Source: Clostridiales bacterium (GTDB lineage Bacteria > Bacillota > Clostridia > Saccharofermentanales > Saccharofermentanaceae). Taken from it: 64,000 nucleotides of DNA. The notes under the pieces are model-generated. The model saw nothing but the letters and a program-made list of their open reading frames with translations. It searched no databases and was not told the origin of the DNA. The stretch is taken from the NCBI GenBank assembly GCA_017510605.1, contig JAFWMQ010000008.1:1-64000 (forward strand). The letters run 5' to 3'. Numbering within the stretch: the stretch's first letter is position 1; each line of letters starts with the position of its first letter. This document shows, one piece after another, positions 52,283 through 61,436 of the stretch. The position numbers and the translations under genes were made by a program.

Positions 52283-54913
52283 ATGACAAAGTACGTTTAC
52301 CTGTTTACTGAAGGCAACGGAAACATGCGCGAACTTCTTGGTGGTAAGGGCGCAAACCTCGCTGAGATGACCAACATCGGTCTCCCTGTTCCCCAGGGCT
52401 TCACGATCAGCACAGAGGCTTGTACAAAGTACTACGAAGACGGTCGCCAGATCAATGATGAGATCATGGCTCAGGTCATGGAGTACATCGTAAAACTTGA
52501 GGAGATCACAGGCAAGAAATTTGGTGATCTCGAGAACCCGCTCCTCGTATCCGTAAGATCCGGTGCAAGAGCTTCAATGCCCGGCATGATGGATACCATC
52601 CTTAACCTCGGTCTTAACGAGCAGGTTGTAGACGTTATCGCTACAAAGTCCGGCAACCCCAGATGGGCTTGGGACTGCTACAGAAGATTTATCCAGATGT
52701 ATTCCGACGTTGTTATGGAAGTCGGCAAGAAGTACTTCGAAGAGCTCATCGACAAGATGAAGAACGAGAGAGGAGTTCAGCAGGACGTTGAGCTTACAGC
52801 TGACGACCTTAAGGAACTCGCTTCACAGTTCAAGGCTGAGTACAAGGCAAAGATCGGTTCTGACTTCCCTACAGATCCTAAGGAGCAGCTCGTTGGCGCT
52901 ATCAAGGCCGTATTCAGATCATGGGACAACCCGAGAGCTAACGTTTACAGAAGAGACAACGATATCCCTTATTCATGGGGTACTGCAGTTAACGTTCAGT
53001 CCATGGCATTCGGTAACATGGGTGACGACTGCGGTACAGGTGTTGCTTTCACACGTGACCCTGCTACAGGCGAGAAGGGCCTCTTCGGTGAGTTCCTTAC
53101 AAACGCTCAGGGTGAGGACGTTGTTGCAGGCGTTCGTACTCCTATGAAGATCGCTGAGATGGAGCAGAAGTTCCCTGAAGCATTCGCTCAGTTTACACAG
53201 GTTTGCGAGACACTCGAAAAGCACTACAGAGATATGCAGGATATGGAGTTCACAGTTGAGCACGGTAAGCTCTACATGCTCCAGACAAGAAACGGTAAGA
53301 GAACAGCTCAGGCTGCCATGAAGATCGCCTGCGATCTTGTTGATGAAGGTATGAGAACACCTGAGGAAGCAGTTGCAATGATCGATCCCCGTAACCTCGA
53401 TACACTCCTTCACCCTCAGTTCGATCCTGCTGCCCTCAAGGCTGCAGAGGCAATCGGCAAGGGCCTCGGTGCTTCTCCGGGAGCTGCCTGCGGTAAGATC
53501 GTATTCACAGCTGACGATGCAGTTGCATGGCACGACAGAGGAGAGAAGGTAGTCCTCGTAAGACTCGAGACATCTCCTGAAGATATCACAGGCATGAAGG
53601 CTGCTGAGGGTATCCTCACAGTACGTGGTGGTATGACATCACACGCTGCAGTAGTTGCACGTGGTATGGGTGAGTGCTGCGTATCCGGCTGCGGTGACAT
53701 CGCTATGGACGAAGCAAACAAGAAGTTCACACTTGCCGGCAAGACATTCCAGGAAGGCGACATCATCTCCCTCGACGGTTCCACAGGTAAGATCTATGAC
53801 GGCGCTATCGCTCAGGTAGATGCTGATCCCAACAACGGTTACTTCGGCCGCATCATGAAGTGGGCTGACGAGTTCAAGAGACTCGAAGTGCGTACAAATG
53901 CTGATACACCTAACGATGCCAAGAAGGCTCGTGAGCTCGGTGCTGAGGGTATCGGTCTCTGCCGTACAGAGCACATGTTCTTCGGTGAAGGCAGGATCGA
54001 CGCATTCCGTGAGATGATCTGCTCCGATACAGTTGAAGAGCGTGAAGCTGCTCTCGAAGTTATCCTTCCTATGCAGCAGTCCGACTTCGAAGCCCTCTAT
54101 GAGGCTCTCGAGGGACATCCCGTTACGATCAGATTCCTTGACCCGCCGCTCCACGAATTCGTTCCTACAGAAGAGGCTGACATCAAGGCATTAGCTGACA
54201 AGAAGGGCAAGTCTGTTGAAGACATCAAGACACTCATCTCTTCGCTCCACGAGTTCAACCCCATGATGGGTCACAGAGGATGCCGTCTCGCAGTTACATA
54301 TCCTGAGATCGCTAAGATGCAGACAAGAGCAGTTATCCGCGCTGCTATCAACGTAAACAAGAAGCATCCCGATTGGAAGGTAACACCTGAGATCATGATC
54401 CCTCTCGTATGCGAGATCAAGGAGCTCGTAAACGTTAAGAAGGTAGTTGTTGAGGTTGCTGACGAAGAAATCAAGGCTGCAGGCGTAGACATGGGCTACA
54501 AGGTTGGTACCATGATCGAGATCCCTCGTGCTGCTCTTACGGCTGACGAGATCGCTAAGGAAGCTGAGTTCTTCTGCTTCGGTACAAACGACCTTACACA
54601 GATGACATTCGGTTTCTCCAGAGACGACGCTGGTAAGTTCCTCACAGCTTACTATGAGTCAAAGATCTTCGAGTCTGATCCGTTTGCTCGTCTCGACCAG
54701 AACGGCGTCGGTAAGCTCATGAAGATGGCTATCGAGAACGGTAAGGCAGTACGTCCTGACCTTCACCTCGGTATCTGCGGCGAGCACGGCGGCGACCCGA
54801 CATCTGTTGAGTTCTGCGATGAGATCGGTTTGGATTATGTATCCTGCTCACCTTTCCGTGTACCGATCGCAAGACTTGCAGCAGCACAGGCTGCAATCAA
54901 GCACAAGGCGTAA
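52283..54913 (+). CDS. ppdK: Pyruvate phosphate dikinase
   Basis: PPDK interconverts pyruvate, ATP and Pi with PEP, AMP and PPi and is a common glycolytic or gluconeogenic enzyme in anaerobes. The 876-aa protein has an N-terminal ATP-grasp domain (GGKGANLAEMTNIGLPVPQGFTI, VSVRSGARASMPGMMDT), the swivelling domain with the phospho-His in GGMTSHAAVVARGMG, and the PEP-utilising TIM barrel with FFCFGTNDLTQMTFG and GICGEHGGDP. Codon use is markedly biased to C-ending and highly expressed type, unlike the AT-rich genes downstream. It has its own spacer of about 100 bp and a terminator, so is probably monocistronic. Confidence 0.97.
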   Translation: MTKYVYLFTEGNGNMRELLGGKGANLAEMTNIGLPVPQGFTISTEACTKYYEDGRQINDEIMAQVMEYIVKLEEITGKKFGDLENPLLVSVRSGARASMPGMMDTILNLGLNEQVVDVIATKSGNPRWAWDCYRRFIQMYSDVVMEVGKKYFEELIDKMKNERGVQQDVELTADDLKELASQFKAEYKAKIGSDFPTDPKEQLVGAIKAVFRSWDNPRANVYRRDNDIPYSWGTAVNVQSMAFGNMGDDCGTGVAFTRDPATGEKGLFGEFLTNAQGEDVVAGVRTPMKIAEMEQKFPEAFAQFTQVCETLEKHYRDMQDMEFTVEHGKLYMLQTRNGKRTAQAAMKIACDLVDEGMRTPEEAVAMIDPRNLDTLLHPQFDPAALKAAEAIGKGLGASPGAACGKIVFTADDAVAWHDRGEKVVLVRLETSPEDITGMKAAEGILTVRGGMTSHAAVVARGMGECCVSGCGDIAMDEANKKFTLAGKTFQEGDIISLDGSTGKIYDGAIAQVDADPNNGYFGRIMKWADEFKRLEVRTNADTPNDAKKARELGAEGIGLCRTEHMFFGEGRIDAFREMICSDTVEEREAALEVILPMQQSDFEALYEALEGHPVTIRFLDPPLHEFVPTEEADIKALADKKGKSVEDIKTLISSLHEFNPMMGHRGCRLAVTYPEIAKMQTRAVIRAAINVNKKHPDWKVTPEIMIPLVCEIKELVNVKKVVVEVADEEIKAAGVDMGYKVGTMIEIPRAALTADEIAKEAEFFCFGTNDLTQMTFGFSRDDAGKFLTAYYESKIFESDPFARLDQNGVGKLMKMAIENGKAVRPDLHLGICGEHGGDPTSVEFCDEIGLDYVSCSPFRVPIARLAAAQAAIKHKA

Positions 54914-55050
54914 AAGTAATACACAAGCCATCTTTCTTGATGACATTAACAGTCACCAGAGATGATGTTATGCGTTACTTTGCCACGAGTCCGAAATACC
55001 ATAGGGTTAACGGATTCAAAGAAATGCGAGTAGACATTTACATTTAAGAA

Positions 55051-55081
55051 TAGCCGGAGAGATTTTCTCCGGCTATTTTTT
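55051..55081 (+). terminator. rho-independent terminator after ppdK
   Basis: TAGCCGGAGA pairs with TCTCCGGCTA around GATTT, followed by seven T's. The 138 bp between ppdK and this hairpin contains no gene. Confidence 0.93.
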
Positions 55082-55083
55082 TA

Positions 55084-55221
55084 TCAATAATCAACCTTCT
55101 AGCCTTCTAAACTTTGTTAAAGGACGATTATTGGAACTGTAAGGGTTCTCCGTTTTTTTTCTTCAATCAAAAATCAGCCTTCTAAGCTTTGCTAGAGGAC
55201 GATTATTGGAACGATAAGGGT
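55084..55221 (+). repeat. Imperfect direct repeat with conserved hairpin
   Basis: Two copies of a segment of about 50-60 bp (about 55090-55146 and 55172-55220) share CTTTG(T/C)TA(A/G)AGGACGATTATTGGAAC and TAAGGG. In each, a small stem surrounds the TTT loop: AAC-TTT-GTT in the first and AGC-TTT-GCT in the second, so both sides of the stem changed together. Confidence 0.7.
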
Positions 55222-55229
55222 GCTATAAT
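55221..55229 (+). promoter_or_regulatory. Extended -10 promoter before the small gene at 55269
   Basis: TG-C-TATAAT at the end of the second direct repeat, 40 bp before the start codon. Confidence 0.5.
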
Positions 55230-55268
55230 ACCGTCCTATGAAATGAACTAACAAGGATGTTGAACTTA

Positions 55269-55445
55269 ATGGAACAGGCAGAATGGGAGCAGCTTTCTCC
55301 CGAGCAAAAGAAGATGAATTTATATTTGGAACAGAAGAAGACCCTCGAGGCTTTCTTAGTGCGTGGTGCTATTTCAAAAGCGCAGTTTGATAAGAGCCTT
55401 GGTGATCTTACTGTTAAGATGGGGATGACAGGCCTGGATGAATAG
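55269..55445 (+). CDS. Small SHOCT-like protein
   Basis: A 58-aa acidic, helical protein (start EQAEWEQLSPEQKKMN). The C-terminal half, LEAFLVRGAISKAQFDKSLGDLTVKMG, looks like a SHOCT-type oligomerisation hairpin (short helix, G-x-I turn, amphipathic helix). ATG 55269 is 11 nt past AAGGA; an in-frame ATG at 55257 overlaps that site. Role unknown. Confidence 0.6.
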   Translation: MEQAEWEQLSPEQKKMNLYLEQKKTLEAFLVRGAISKAQFDKSLGDLTVKMGMTGLDE

Positions 55446-55546
55446 GCATGATATAATGCCTTTATCCAAGGGCAATCCTTGAATCAGATATGTATCAGTT
55501 TTTTATAACAGGTCGTTATACACAGGATAATGGAGATTAATGATTT

Positions 55547-56079
55547 ATGGAAATCGTAGAAATAAGTAAAGATAAGATTAATGACATTAAGGATCTCAAT
55601 GAGCCTTTTGAAATAATCGGAAAGATTAAGCCTTTATTTGTTAATGATGAGTGGTCATATACGGAAGAACTATTTGATGATTCGCGATGGCAATCATATC
55701 CCGATGAAGATAATGATTATTCTGAATATGTTGACAGCCCGTATAAGACAGCCTTCCTGGCTTATGTTGATGACGTATTTGGGGGAAAATAGTAGTTAGA
55801 AAAGACTGGAATAAATACGCCTTTGTAGAGGATATAAGTGTCGTAAAAAAATACAGAGGAAAAGGTGTCGGAACAGCACTTATGCAAAAGACGATTGAAT
55901 GGGCTAAAACCGAAGAGATGGATGGACTTGCATTGGAAACGCAGGACAATAATCTCCTGGCATGCAGATTCTATTCCAAATGTGGTTTTAAACTCGGAGC
56001 TGTAAATACGATGCTTTATAAGAATCTTGAAAAGCCTTTTTGTGATGCAACGGCAGTATATTGGTATATGAAATTTTGA
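55547..56079 (+). pseudogene. Frameshifted streptothricin acetyltransferase (Sat-4-like) homologue
   Basis: The first 81 codons (EIVEISKDKINDIKDLNEPFEIIGKIKP ...) stop at TAG 55790. The reading continues in the next frame from ATA 55789 as IVVRKDWNKYAFVEDISVVKKYRGKGVGTALMQKTIEWAK and LETQDNNLLACRFYSKCGFKLGAVNTMLYKN to the TGA at 56079. Joined, the protein of about 177 aa matches the Sat-4 streptothricin N-acetyltransferase pattern, as I recall it, over its whole length, including the acetyl-CoA loop RGKGVGTA. The break is at GGGGGAAAA and needs one added base. It is either a pseudogene, a sequencing slip in the homopolymer, or a frameshift-expressed gene. Confidence 0.82.
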
Positions 56080-56133
56080 CAGCTTGCGTTGTGATTAATA
56101 AGTTTATAAATTTATCAGTAAGAGTTACGGATA

Positions 56134-56883
56134 ATGATAAGAGTTGAACCTGGAAAAGAATATATAACTTGGGCCAAAAGGAATACTTGCAACAATGTGT
56201 ATCCTCTTTCCATTGCGGAGAACAGACAATACGGGGATATTTTTGTTGATAACGTTATTGATCCGCATTCTGTATTATTCTGGCACTATTGCGGATTTGC
56301 ATATTTGACTGGCGAGGCGTCTGATACTGTTCTTAAAGAGATAGCAGAAGAGATATCCGTTAAATCCACGAGAAGAATGATTCTGATAACAGATGATCCT
56401 TCCGCAATCAGTTTTATGGATAATATGGGTTGTGTCATCTCGAAAAGGTTTGAATACGAATATGGCGGTGTGCCCTGCGGCTGTATAAAGCAATGTGGTT
56501 TTGAAGTTAAAAAGATAGACGCGAATAACATTCACTCAATTACAGGCAGGATCATCCCATCTTTTTCCTGGGAAGAAGAACAGTTCTTAAGAAATGGATT
56601 CGGATATATTGCAGAACTGAATAACCGTTATTGCGGAATCGCTTTTTCATCTGCGGTAAGTTCAGAAGAGGTTGATATAGGCGTGGAAGTTGATTCAAGT
56701 TACAGAGGACAGGGTATAGCATCAGCTCTTGCTTTGAAAATGTGCGAAGAGATAATAAACATGGGCAAGAAACCTGTTTGGGCTCATGCGGAATCCAACG
56801 TGGGATCCATGCACACAGCTTTAAAATGCGGTTTCATTCAAAAGAAGACTAATTGGTGCTGCTGTATCAGTTTGGATCATTAA
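56134..56883 (+). CDS. GNAT-family N-acetyltransferase
   Basis: A 249-aa protein of the two-part GNAT type (N-terminal degenerate half, C-terminal catalytic half). The acetyl-CoA loop is SSYRGQGIASALALKMCEEI, followed by HAESNVGSMHTALKCGFIQK. The substrate is unknown; many related genes of Clostridia sit, as here, among small accessory genes. There is no good Shine-Dalgarno site (GTTACGG) before ATG 56134. Confidence 0.85.
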   Translation: MIRVEPGKEYITWAKRNTCNNVYPLSIAENRQYGDIFVDNVIDPHSVLFWHYCGFAYLTGEASDTVLKEIAEEISVKSTRRMILITDDPSAISFMDNMGCVISKRFEYEYGGVPCGCIKQCGFEVKKIDANNIHSITGRIIPSFSWEEEQFLRNGFGYIAELNNRYCGIAFSSAVSSEEVDIGVEVDSSYRGQGIASALALKMCEEIINMGKKPVWAHAESNVGSMHTALKCGFIQKKTNWCCCISLDH

Positions 56884-56914
56884 ACCATCAGTAAACAAGC
56901 TTAAGGAAAACGAT

Positions 56915-57529
56915 ATGAGCATAAGGACAAACTATGAGAAATGGTATGAAGGCGATGAGTATTACTGGGGATTAGAGCCTGGTAGATTTCTGGATGAGCT
57001 TATCAGATTATGTCCTCCTTCCTCTGATAAGAAATTGCTTGATATAGGTTGCGGTGAAGGCAAAGATGCTGTTTATATGGCTCAGAAAGGATACGATGTT
57101 ACAGCATTTGATCTGACTGAAAACGGCATCAGGAAAACCATTGCTTTAGCTGAGTCCAGAAATGTAAAGATCAATGCATATGTTGATGACATTAATACAT
57201 TCACCACCGATGAGCAGTTCGACATAATTTACTCTACGGGGACGGTGCAGTACCTATTTGAAGAGAATAAAACAAACTTCTTCGAAAAGCTTAGTAAGAT
57301 AACTAAGAGGGAAGGCATTGTTTTCATTAACGTGTTTGTTGAGAAACCGTTTCTGGAATTGCCGCCGGATTGGGATAAGGAAGAAAAGATGTGGAAGTCA
57401 GGTGAGCTTTTCACTTATTTTGCTGATTGGAAGATCGAGCGGATCGACGAAGTGATCTTTGAGGACAACAGTGGCGGAGTACCGCATTATCATTGTATGG
57501 ATACGATTGTATGCAGAAAGGTTGTATGA
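56915..57529 (+). CDS. SAM-dependent methyltransferase (TehB-like)
   Basis: A 204-aa class-I methyltransferase. The SAM-binding motif I is LLDIGCGEGKDAVYMAQKGYDVTAFD, and motif post-II reads YVDDINTF. FVEKPFLELPPDWDKEEKMWKSGEL resembles TehB, a tellurite/small-molecule methyltransferase, but the substrate here is unknown. AAGG about 9 nt before ATG. Followed by a terminator. Confidence 0.87.
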   Translation: MSIRTNYEKWYEGDEYYWGLEPGRFLDELIRLCPPSSDKKLLDIGCGEGKDAVYMAQKGYDVTAFDLTENGIRKTIALAESRNVKINAYVDDINTFTTDEQFDIIYSTGTVQYLFEENKTNFFEKLSKITKREGIVFINVFVEKPFLELPPDWDKEEKMWKSGELFTYFADWKIERIDEVIFEDNSGGVPHYHCMDTIVCRKVV

Positions 57530-57567
57530 TTATTGTATTGATAATCTTGAATATAATGATCTAACGA

Positions 57568-57594
57568 TACCGGCAGAAATGCCGGTTTTATTAT
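57568..57594 (+). terminator. rho-independent terminator after the methyltransferase gene
   Basis: ACCGGCA pairs with TGCCGGT around GAAA, followed by TTTATTATTT. Confidence 0.85.
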
Positions 57595-57721
57595 TTCTAT
57601 TCTGAAATCTGAAATAGTGTCGCGTGATCGGTACCATTAATGGTAAATCTCATTTTATATAATTTTGTCAGTAGTCAATAATTCATTCTTTGGAAACTGA
57701 TTATTAAGGAGGAAATGCCAT

Positions 57722-57976
57722 ATGATGATTAGCCCGGAAATGTTTGTAGAATTGCATAAGGATAAGAAGTATAAGGATCTTCTCCCTGTTCGAGATGAAT
57801 TGATCAACGCTATTCGTGCATTTGAAACCAAGATTTATGACCCTAAAATGGATAGTATCTGTCCGGCACCGGAGGTTATCTATCAAATGCATCTCCAGTA
57901 TCTGGGAAAGCTCTGTGAGATTATCTCGGAAAAGTATAACAAAGAGTATGTTTGGGGCGAGGAAGATGATTCTTAA
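57722..57976 (+). CDS. Small hypothetical protein
   Basis: An 84-aa acidic, helical, soluble protein (ISPEMFVELHKDKKYKDLLPVRDEL). A strong AAGGAGG lies 9 nt before ATG 57722 (12 nt before the adjacent ATG 57725). I do not recognise a family. The gap of about 190 bp before it holds the methyltransferase terminator and AT-rich sequence. Confidence 0.7.
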   Translation: MMISPEMFVELHKDKKYKDLLPVRDELINAIRAFETKIYDPKMDSICPAPEVIYQMHLQYLGKLCEIISEKYNKEYVWGEEDDS

Positions 57977-58091
57977 TAGCCGGAATGGGATCATTGTCAT
58001 TAAGGATAGATAAATCGTGATATAATTTTATTATTCGGGATGTCTCCCGGACTGGGAATTGCATTGACTGCTTTTTGTTTTGGGGATAGAT

Positions 58092-58538
58092 ATGAGAAAA
58101 GCAACAAACATAATCAGCATAGTTCTGATATTGCTGTATATTGCATTTTTAGTGATCGGATGGAGCAGCTTTCCTTCAGAACTGCCTACTCATTTTAATG
58201 CTTCCGGGGTCGCAGACAATTTTGGGCCTAAGAGTTCGCTTCTTATTGATCCGGCAGCAATGATCGGATTATTTCTGCTTTTGGCTGTCGTAGAGACTTT
58301 CCCTAAGATATGGAATATACCGGCTGAGGTAATAGAAGATAATGAAGAAAACGTGTTGAAAACTTGTTATATAATGTTTGGCATTCTTAAGATAGCAATA
58401 ATACTTATTTGTGCTTTTGCCGGTTTTATGTGTATATACTCTGGATTTCCGTCATGGCCCATGTATTTTATGATCGGGGTAATATTATTAACAATAGTGA
58501 TAAGTGTTATCAAGATATATGGAAACAAATTGGTTTGA
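58092..58538 (+). CDS. DUF1648-type (SdpI-like) membrane protein
   Basis: A 148-aa protein with about four TM segments. The motif FPSELPTHFNASGVADNFGPKSSLL after TM1 is that of DUF1648, found in SdpI-type immunity and related small membrane proteins. GGGG lies 6-8 nt before ATG 58092; a TTG 12 nt further up is an alternative. Followed by a copy of the recurrent intergenic motif. Confidence 0.8.
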   Translation: MRKATNIISIVLILLYIAFLVIGWSSFPSELPTHFNASGVADNFGPKSSLLIDPAAMIGLFLLLAVVETFPKIWNIPAEVIEDNEENVLKTCYIMFGILKIAIILICAFAGFMCIYSGFPSWPMYFMIGVILLTIVISVIKIYGNKLV

Positions 58539-58568
58539 ATAATCAGCAGTAAAACGGATGATGGATAT

Positions 58569-58826
58569 ATGAGAAAGACTTTAATTTACTGCCAGCCTGA
58601 ATATATCGGTTTAGCAAAGAATTTACGCAATAACTATCTTGCGCATAATAATGCAGATGTTGATATCATTTCTGAAGAAGAACAGGATGATATTGAATAT
58701 GCAAGAAAAATGCTTTATGACGAGGCAATATTCATAGAGGACATTAATACTGTTATTATTCATGACATTAAATCCGGTTATACGAATAGATGTCCTGTCT
58801 CAGATGTGTACTATAAAGAACAGTAA
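58569..58826 (+). CDS. Small hypothetical protein
   Basis: An 85-aa acidic soluble protein (TLIYCQPEYIGLAKNLRNNYLAHNNADV). The first residues look like a beta-strand followed by helix, the middle is rich in Glu/Asp. GGATG lies upstream of the ATG. No family recognised; it is one of the accessory-array genes. Confidence 0.6.
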   Translation: MRKTLIYCQPEYIGLAKNLRNNYLAHNNADVDIISEEEQDDIEYARKMLYDEAIFIEDINTVIIHDIKSGYTNRCPVSDVYYKEQ

Positions 58827-58877
58827 AAAAGTTTAGTATAAAAGAATATCAGTTTTGTGTTTTGAAGAGTGGTTTAT

Positions 58878-59222
58878 ATGGATGTGAATGCGAAAAACAA
58901 AGAACAACCAATTAGCGATAGACCTCTTGAAGAAATATATCTGGAGGTCATCTGCAAGGTTAAAGAAAAGATTCCTGATGCTGATTGTAGATGTATTAGT
59001 ATTCCGGGTTATGATGGAGCGGACTATTTTTATGTGCAAAAAGAAAACCGATATATATTGGAAATATCTGATTGGGGAAGATTATTATCAACACAAACAT
59101 TTCTTTCCGATGAATCATGTAAGCGTAATATGATAGAAACAATTGTAGGTTGTTATTCTATCAAACACAAATTGAACCAAGAAGATAAACAAGAACTATT
59201 AAAGAGGTTCTATGATAATTAA
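58878..59222 (+). CDS. Small hypothetical protein
   Basis: A 114-aa soluble protein (DVNAKNKEQPISDRPLEEIYLEVICKVKEKIP) with a mixed alpha/beta pattern and a central GYDGADYFYVQKENRYILEISDWGRLLS. ATG 58878 is chosen (weak GAAGAG upstream); a GTG at 58869 is an alternative. The composition would suit a small immunity-type protein but nothing specific supports that. Confidence 0.6.
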   Translation: MDVNAKNKEQPISDRPLEEIYLEVICKVKEKIPDADCRCISIPGYDGADYFYVQKENRYILEISDWGRLLSTQTFLSDESCKRNMIETIVGCYSIKHKLNQEDKQELLKRFYDN

Positions 59223-59274
59223 ACTTTAGTTAGATTAATCAGCAGTTAACAAAGCAAGAGGTATTAGAACTAAA

Positions 59275-59637
59275 TTGAAAAGGATTATCGGAATAATATT
59301 AGTCTTGGTATTTGCTTTGGGGGTATTCGGATGTAGTAAGCCCGAACCTGAGCCTGATCCCGATCAGTTGACTCTGGATAAAGTCGTTGAATTGTCATAC
59401 AAAGGTGAAGAACTGACATGGGAAGACTTCGAACAATATCATGGCGCAGAATGCGGTTCGGGTCTTTATATCGTGCGGTATGAGATTGATGACGATTATG
59501 AATTGGTAATTGGAGGGACCTCGGCGACCGGAAGCCCGATGTATATTCATCTTGTCAGAAAGGATTCTGAGGATGAGTCTGGTTTTATCGATATCAGGAC
59601 AGAGGATGTACAAGCGTTTATCAGTGAAACACGATAG
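59275..59637 (+). CDS. Small lipoprotein
   Basis: A 120-aa predicted lipoprotein: positively charged start (KRIIG), hydrophobic core and lipobox GVFGC (Cys at about residue 20), then a Pro/Glu linker and a domain of about 85 aa ending RTEDVQAFISETR. The start is TTG 59275 with AGAGG 13 nt upstream. Function unknown. The gap after it (59638-59828) contains no gene beyond short direct words (TGCATCTT). Confidence 0.7.
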   Translation: MKRIIGIILVLVFALGVFGCSKPEPEPDPDQLTLDKVVELSYKGEELTWEDFEQYHGAECGSGLYIVRYEIDDDYELVIGGTSATGSPMYIHLVRKDSEDESGFIDIRTEDVQAFISETR

Positions 59638-59828
59638 CAAAATATATCATCAGCTTTCTCGTTGAAAATGCATCTTACCCGCTGATTTTGCATCTTGCCG
59701 TCATCGGAGTAGTTTTTCTTAAGGTGATTCTTTATGGTATGTGACATAAGACCTGCTTCGCTATTTTGTTATTATATGATTATGAGAAAGCAACAAAACC
59801 TATTAGGTCTGTTATGGGGATAAAGACT

Positions 59829-60536
59829 ATGAAGATCAGAAACATTTATTTAGGAAAAGGTATTCCGTTTTTTTGTATAGCCGTCACGTTATTATGCATA
59901 ATCGTGACACTTATATCGCAGCTTATTCCTTCAACATTTTTTGTCTTTGCGTTTTTCCCTCTTAAATATCCGTGGCAGATAATTACGTGGATTTTCCTTC
60001 ATGGAGCACCTCAAGAACTTCTCCCGCCGGATGCTCCTTATTCTGCTATTGATTTGACGCTTGGTCATCTCGGATATAATCTGCTTCTGATACTGCTGTT
60101 TGGAATCCTGGCCGAAAAGATATTAGGAACCAAAAAGATACTGGTCTTGTTTGCTGTATCCTGGGTGGCCGATGTTATCACTATGCTTATAATAGGCGTG
60201 GTATATACTAAAATCTTAAATGAAACTGAACTGGCCGGCGGTGCAGGTGCTTCCGGTCTGGCTTTCTGCTTTATGCCGATCGTTATGTACGCGTTATTTG
60301 TTCTTGGAAGAAAATACGGATTCGGCATGCTCTTTAAGCAAATTTCATTTTATTTCCTGATGTCGATGGCCGTTCCAACACTTATAATTTCACTAAGTCC
60401 GAGTGTAAGTGGTGTTACAGGAATAGAGTCTATGATCATACACCTTTTGGCACTGGTTATCGGGACTATATTTACGATTGTTTTCAGCAAGACTATAAAT
60501 GCCTATTTCGATCAGCACAAATCAGAAATAATATAA
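59829..60536 (+). CDS. Rhomboid-family intramembrane serine protease
   Basis: A 235-aa protein with about six TM segments. The catalytic features are S142 in GAGASGLAF (GxSG, TM4) and H205 in IIHLLALVIG (TM6), with H80 and N84 in GHLGYN (HxxxN, TM2) forming the oxyanion site, and WIFLHGAP in the L1 region. Rhomboids cut single-pass membrane proteins within or near the membrane. ATG 59829 has GGGGA 8 nt upstream; earlier in-frame ATGs exist. Substrate unknown. Confidence 0.85.
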   Translation: MKIRNIYLGKGIPFFCIAVTLLCIIVTLISQLIPSTFFVFAFFPLKYPWQIITWIFLHGAPQELLPPDAPYSAIDLTLGHLGYNLLLILLFGILAEKILGTKKILVLFAVSWVADVITMLIIGVVYTKILNETELAGGAGASGLAFCFMPIVMYALFVLGRKYGFGMLFKQISFYFLMSMAVPTLIISLSPSVSGVTGIESMIIHLLALVIGTIFTIVFSKTINAYFDQHKSEII

Positions 60537-60572
60537 ATAATCGGCAGCAAGTACGAATAAGGAGATGAAAAA

Positions 60573-60779
60573 ATGACGTTTCAATACATTTTTGGCGAAG
60601 CAGATACATATATTCAAGCAGCTCTGTTACTGGCGAGTCTGATCTTTGCGGTAATGGGAACAGTTTCTTCTGATGCAGCAAAGGGCAAGAAGAAACTGGG
60701 AATCTCTTTGATTTTGGTTATTGTCTTCCTTATGTTCATATGGTTCGAGATATTTGCATATGGCATCGGGCAAGGTTAA
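60573..60779 (+). CDS. Small membrane protein
   Basis: A 68-aa protein with two TM segments (about 14-31 and 43-63) joined by a basic loop (KGKKKLG). AAGGAG lies 8 nt before ATG 60573. Function unknown. Confidence 0.65.
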   Translation: MTFQYIFGEADTYIQAALLLASLIFAVMGTVSSDAAKGKKKLGISLILVIVFLMFIWFEIFAYGIGQG

Positions 60780-60878
60780 CTTAATCATCAGTTAAAAAAC
60801 ATAAAAATTTTTAGTAATATAATATCAAGGGATAAAACGATTGCTTAACTCTAAACGGAATAAGGGAAAGGAGTCATT

Positions 60879-61307
60879 ATGTCAAAGATATTCAGATTCA
60901 AATGTCCAAAATGTGGTACAGTCCAAGATGTTACCGGTAATGGACCGTGCTGGAAATGTCATGTTATGGTAAGACTCCCCGAAGATGGGATAATTTGGAT
61001 CTACCGTATGGCTTCCTGTGGGTCGAGATTTGGAAAACCCGTGGAAATTAATCTTAACGGTATTCATCTTAATTGGTTGCGTTGTAATGATTTTATCGGG
61101 ATTCCTGTGCCATATGGTCACTATCATGTCCTAATGAAGTATGCCGATTATCCAATGGCTAAAAGTAAAGGTATTGGTCAGGAATTCGATATAACTCCCA
61201 ATAACCGGGTTGTGTACCTTAAGGCTGCGCGAATTATTCCGGGATATACCGGCACTGTAGTTTTGGAACCGGCTACTGCTGATGAAATGCCCCCTGGTTT
61301 GACATAA
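60879..61307 (+). CDS. Zinc-ribbon plus beta-domain protein
   Basis: A 142-aa protein: N-terminal zinc ribbon with C-x2-C pairs (FKCPKCGTV and GPCWKCHV, residues 9-28) and a beta-rich domain of about 100 aa (GKPVEINLNGIHL ... VPYGHYHVLMKY ... NNRVVYLKAA). The second part resembles DUF2846-like domains. No signal peptide. AAAGGAG precedes the ATG. Function unknown. Confidence 0.75.
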   Translation: MSKIFRFKCPKCGTVQDVTGNGPCWKCHVMVRLPEDGIIWIYRMASCGSRFGKPVEINLNGIHLNWLRCNDFIGIPVPYGHYHVLMKYADYPMAKSKGIGQEFDITPNNRVVYLKAARIIPGYTGTVVLEPATADEMPPGLT

Positions 61308-61436
61308 CAAAATTTCAAGACGACAGTTGGCAAGTTTTATAGTTACGGTTCGATTGGATTGCTTTTTGATGAGGTGTTTGGTAAGAATCGGTAAACTGTA
61401 TATTTAATCAGCAGTAAACAATACATGGAGCATAAG

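Noticed and set aside
59782..59823. Tiny frame MRKQQNLLGLLWG upstream of the rhomboid gene
   Set aside because: Its ATGAGAAAGCAACAAA resembles the start of the gene at 58092, but it is only 13 codons and overlaps the rhomboid leader; nothing shows that it is translated.
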